Translations under genes and position numbers: made by a program | In this document: one piece after another, positions 63,236 through 64,000 of the stretch | How the letters are laid out: every line of letters begins with the position of its first letter | Position numbering within the stretch: position 1 is the first letter of the stretch | Assembly: GCF_900112685.1 (NCBI RefSeq) | Contig: NZ_FOMS01000002.1 | Span: 62,001 to 126,000 of the forward strand | Reading direction: 5' to 3' | Source: Roseivivax sediminis | GTDB lineage: Bacteria > Pseudomonadota > Alphaproteobacteria > Rhodobacterales > Rhodobacteraceae | Length of the DNA stretch: 64,000 bases | Notes under the pieces: generated by a model | What the model saw: the letters and a program-made list of their open reading frames with translations, nothing else | What the model was told of the DNA's origin: nothing | Databases searched by the model: none

Positions 63236-64000
63236 ATGACCGATCTCGATGCCCTCGCCGGGCTGATCCGCGCCGACAGCGCTGCCCGCGGGCGCACGAT
63301 TTCTCGCCTGGGCTATTTCTGCGCGCCGTTCCGCCCCGTCTCGGGCCCGTTCTCGGACCGCGTAATCAAGGTGTATCGCGGCCTCGATGACCGTGCCGAA
63401 CTCGACCGGCTGGCCGAGGCGCACGACGCCTATGTCGCCGCGCTGAAAGGTGCGGGCGTGCCGATGCCCGACACCGAGTTTCATCTTGTCCCGGTGGACG
63501 GCGTCACCGTCCCGGTCGTGGTACAGGAGGCGCTGCCCGAGGACGCATTGATGCGCCCGCGGATGCAGGCCGGCACGCGTGAGGAGACGCTGGCGATGAT
63601 GTCCGCGTCCGGGGAGGTGATCGCCCGCTTCTGGCTGAACACGCGCGGCAGCGAGACGCGCATCGGCTTCCACCCCTCGATCCGCAACTTCGCGATCGTG
63701 GAGGGAGAGGCGGTGTTCTTCGACACCTTCCCGCCGCTCATCGGCTATTCGCGCGAGGAGATGGGGCGCCTTCTTCTGGTGTTTTCCGACAGCCGCCTGA
63801 TGCGCACTCTCGGCCCGCTGATGAAGCGCCGCGTGACCGGCATCCAGGACGAATGGTATTCGGCGCCCGAGACGCTGGTCGGGCTCGTCGGCTCCGCCTG
63901 CCGGCTCAGGCCCGAACATGCGGAGGCGTACCTCGCCTGGGGGCGCGACTTCGCCCGGGATCGCATGAGCCCCTGGGCCGAAGAGGCGCTTCCCGGGCTG
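63236..64000 (+). CDS. Conserved hypothetical protein, truncated by the window edge (DUF6206-like)
   Basis: 255 codons open to the right edge without a stop. RBS AAGGAG precedes ATG 63236 by 9 bases. Stretches such as RGRTISRLGYFCAPFRPVSG, FHLVPVDGVTVPVVVQEALP and GFHPSIRNFAIVEGEAVFFDTFPPLIGY suggest a globular cytoplasmic protein. The NFAIVEGEAVFFDTFPP segment is reminiscent of the metal-binding loop of kinase-like folds (a DxxP-type position). I think it corresponds to DUF6206, with modest confidence. It follows parA by 25 bases and may be cotranscribed. Confidence 0.65.
   Translation, partial: MTDLDALAGLIRADSAARGRTISRLGYFCAPFRPVSGPFSDRVIKVYRGLDDRAELDRLAEAHDAYVAALKGAGVPMPDTEFHLVPVDGVTVPVVVQEALPEDALMRPRMQAGTREETLAMMSASGEVIARFWLNTRGSETRIGFHPSIRNFAIVEGEAVFFDTFPPLIGYSREEMGRLLLVFSDSRLMRTLGPLMKRRVTGIQDEWYSAPETLVGLVGSACRLRPEHAEAYLAWGRDFARDRMSPWAEEALPGL

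Noticed and set aside
1-64000. tRNA, rRNA, CRISPR or transposase genes
   Set aside because: I looked for T-loop-like GGTTCGAATCC stretches, regular direct-repeat spacers and DDE-type or serine/tyrosine recombinase motifs and saw none; a tRNAscan or covariance search could still find something.

Overview
The window is very GC-rich and densely coding, and it looks like a chromosomal segment of a Rhodobacterales (Rhodobacteraceae/Paracoccaceae) alphaproteobacterium. Supporting features are the complete aerobic (CobG-type) corrin pathway, a class I lysyl-tRNA synthetase, CbtAB cobalt uptake, a TRAP transporter, a GTTC-N7-GTTC LexA box, a TTAA-N7-TTAA CtrA-type box, and several small families I associate mainly with this order. 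I saw no tRNA, rRNA, CRISPR array, insertion sequence or prophage core.

Layout. 1-16260: cobalamin region. A truncated cobO runs off the left edge on the minus strand. A B12 riboswitch then leads a long plus-strand operon: DUF1636 protein, cobW, cobN, cobG, cobH, cobI, cobJ, [cobK on the opposite strand], cobL, cobE, cobM, cobB, cobA, cobF and a second DUF1636 protein. Converging on it, a second B12 riboswitch on the minus strand leads cbtB, cbtA and a His-rich membrane-anchored protein. Corrin ring synthesis, cobalt chelation and cobalt import are thus framed by two riboswitches. 17126-20126: hisC, tyrC and an extensin-like protein. 20221-21118: a sulfotransferase-like gene. 21119-27938: tlpA divergent from argH, two small lipoproteins, a DUF2834 protein, lysA and a large TIGR02302/DUF4175 protein. 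28122-31849: a DctP-DctQ-DctM TRAP transporter and a MarR regulator. 31859-38464: mainly minus-strand housekeeping genes (arfB, yhhQ, an esterase-like protein, mepA, an Atg22-like MFS, a thioesterase, yggT on plus, and a 3-hydroxyisobutyrate dehydrogenase-like enzyme). 38595-45409: recQ, ilvD, a lipoprotein, two uncharacterised proteins and an EamA exporter. 45524-53511: a solitary SOS-boxed imuB, a beta-helix (pectate-lyase-3/tailspike-like) protein, a DUF4864 protein, a CHAD protein, lysK and a TerB protein. 53618-62435: an MFS transporter, a HAD hydrolase, a YaiI protein, fghA, an AEC transporter, a TetR regulator, a NYN/OST-HTH protein, a GNAT, an ACT protein, adhC and a small outer-membrane-like protein. 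62554-64000: an orphan ParA and a truncated conserved protein.

Most genes overlap by 1-8 bp or sit a few bases apart, so the few real intergenic spaces are informative. They hold the two riboswitches, a LexA box, a CtrA-type box, several inverted repeats, and a dispersed composite element. That element is a GC hairpin next to a GAGTATTT...ACGAGAAGAAG core; it is present in about six copies, and one of them lies inside the coding sequence of cobN.

The most unusual small feature is an 18-codon minus-strand ORF (32451-32507). Its Shine-Dalgarno fully complements the 3' end of 16S rRNA, and it is followed by an intrinsic terminator directly upstream of the ribosome-rescue gene arfB.
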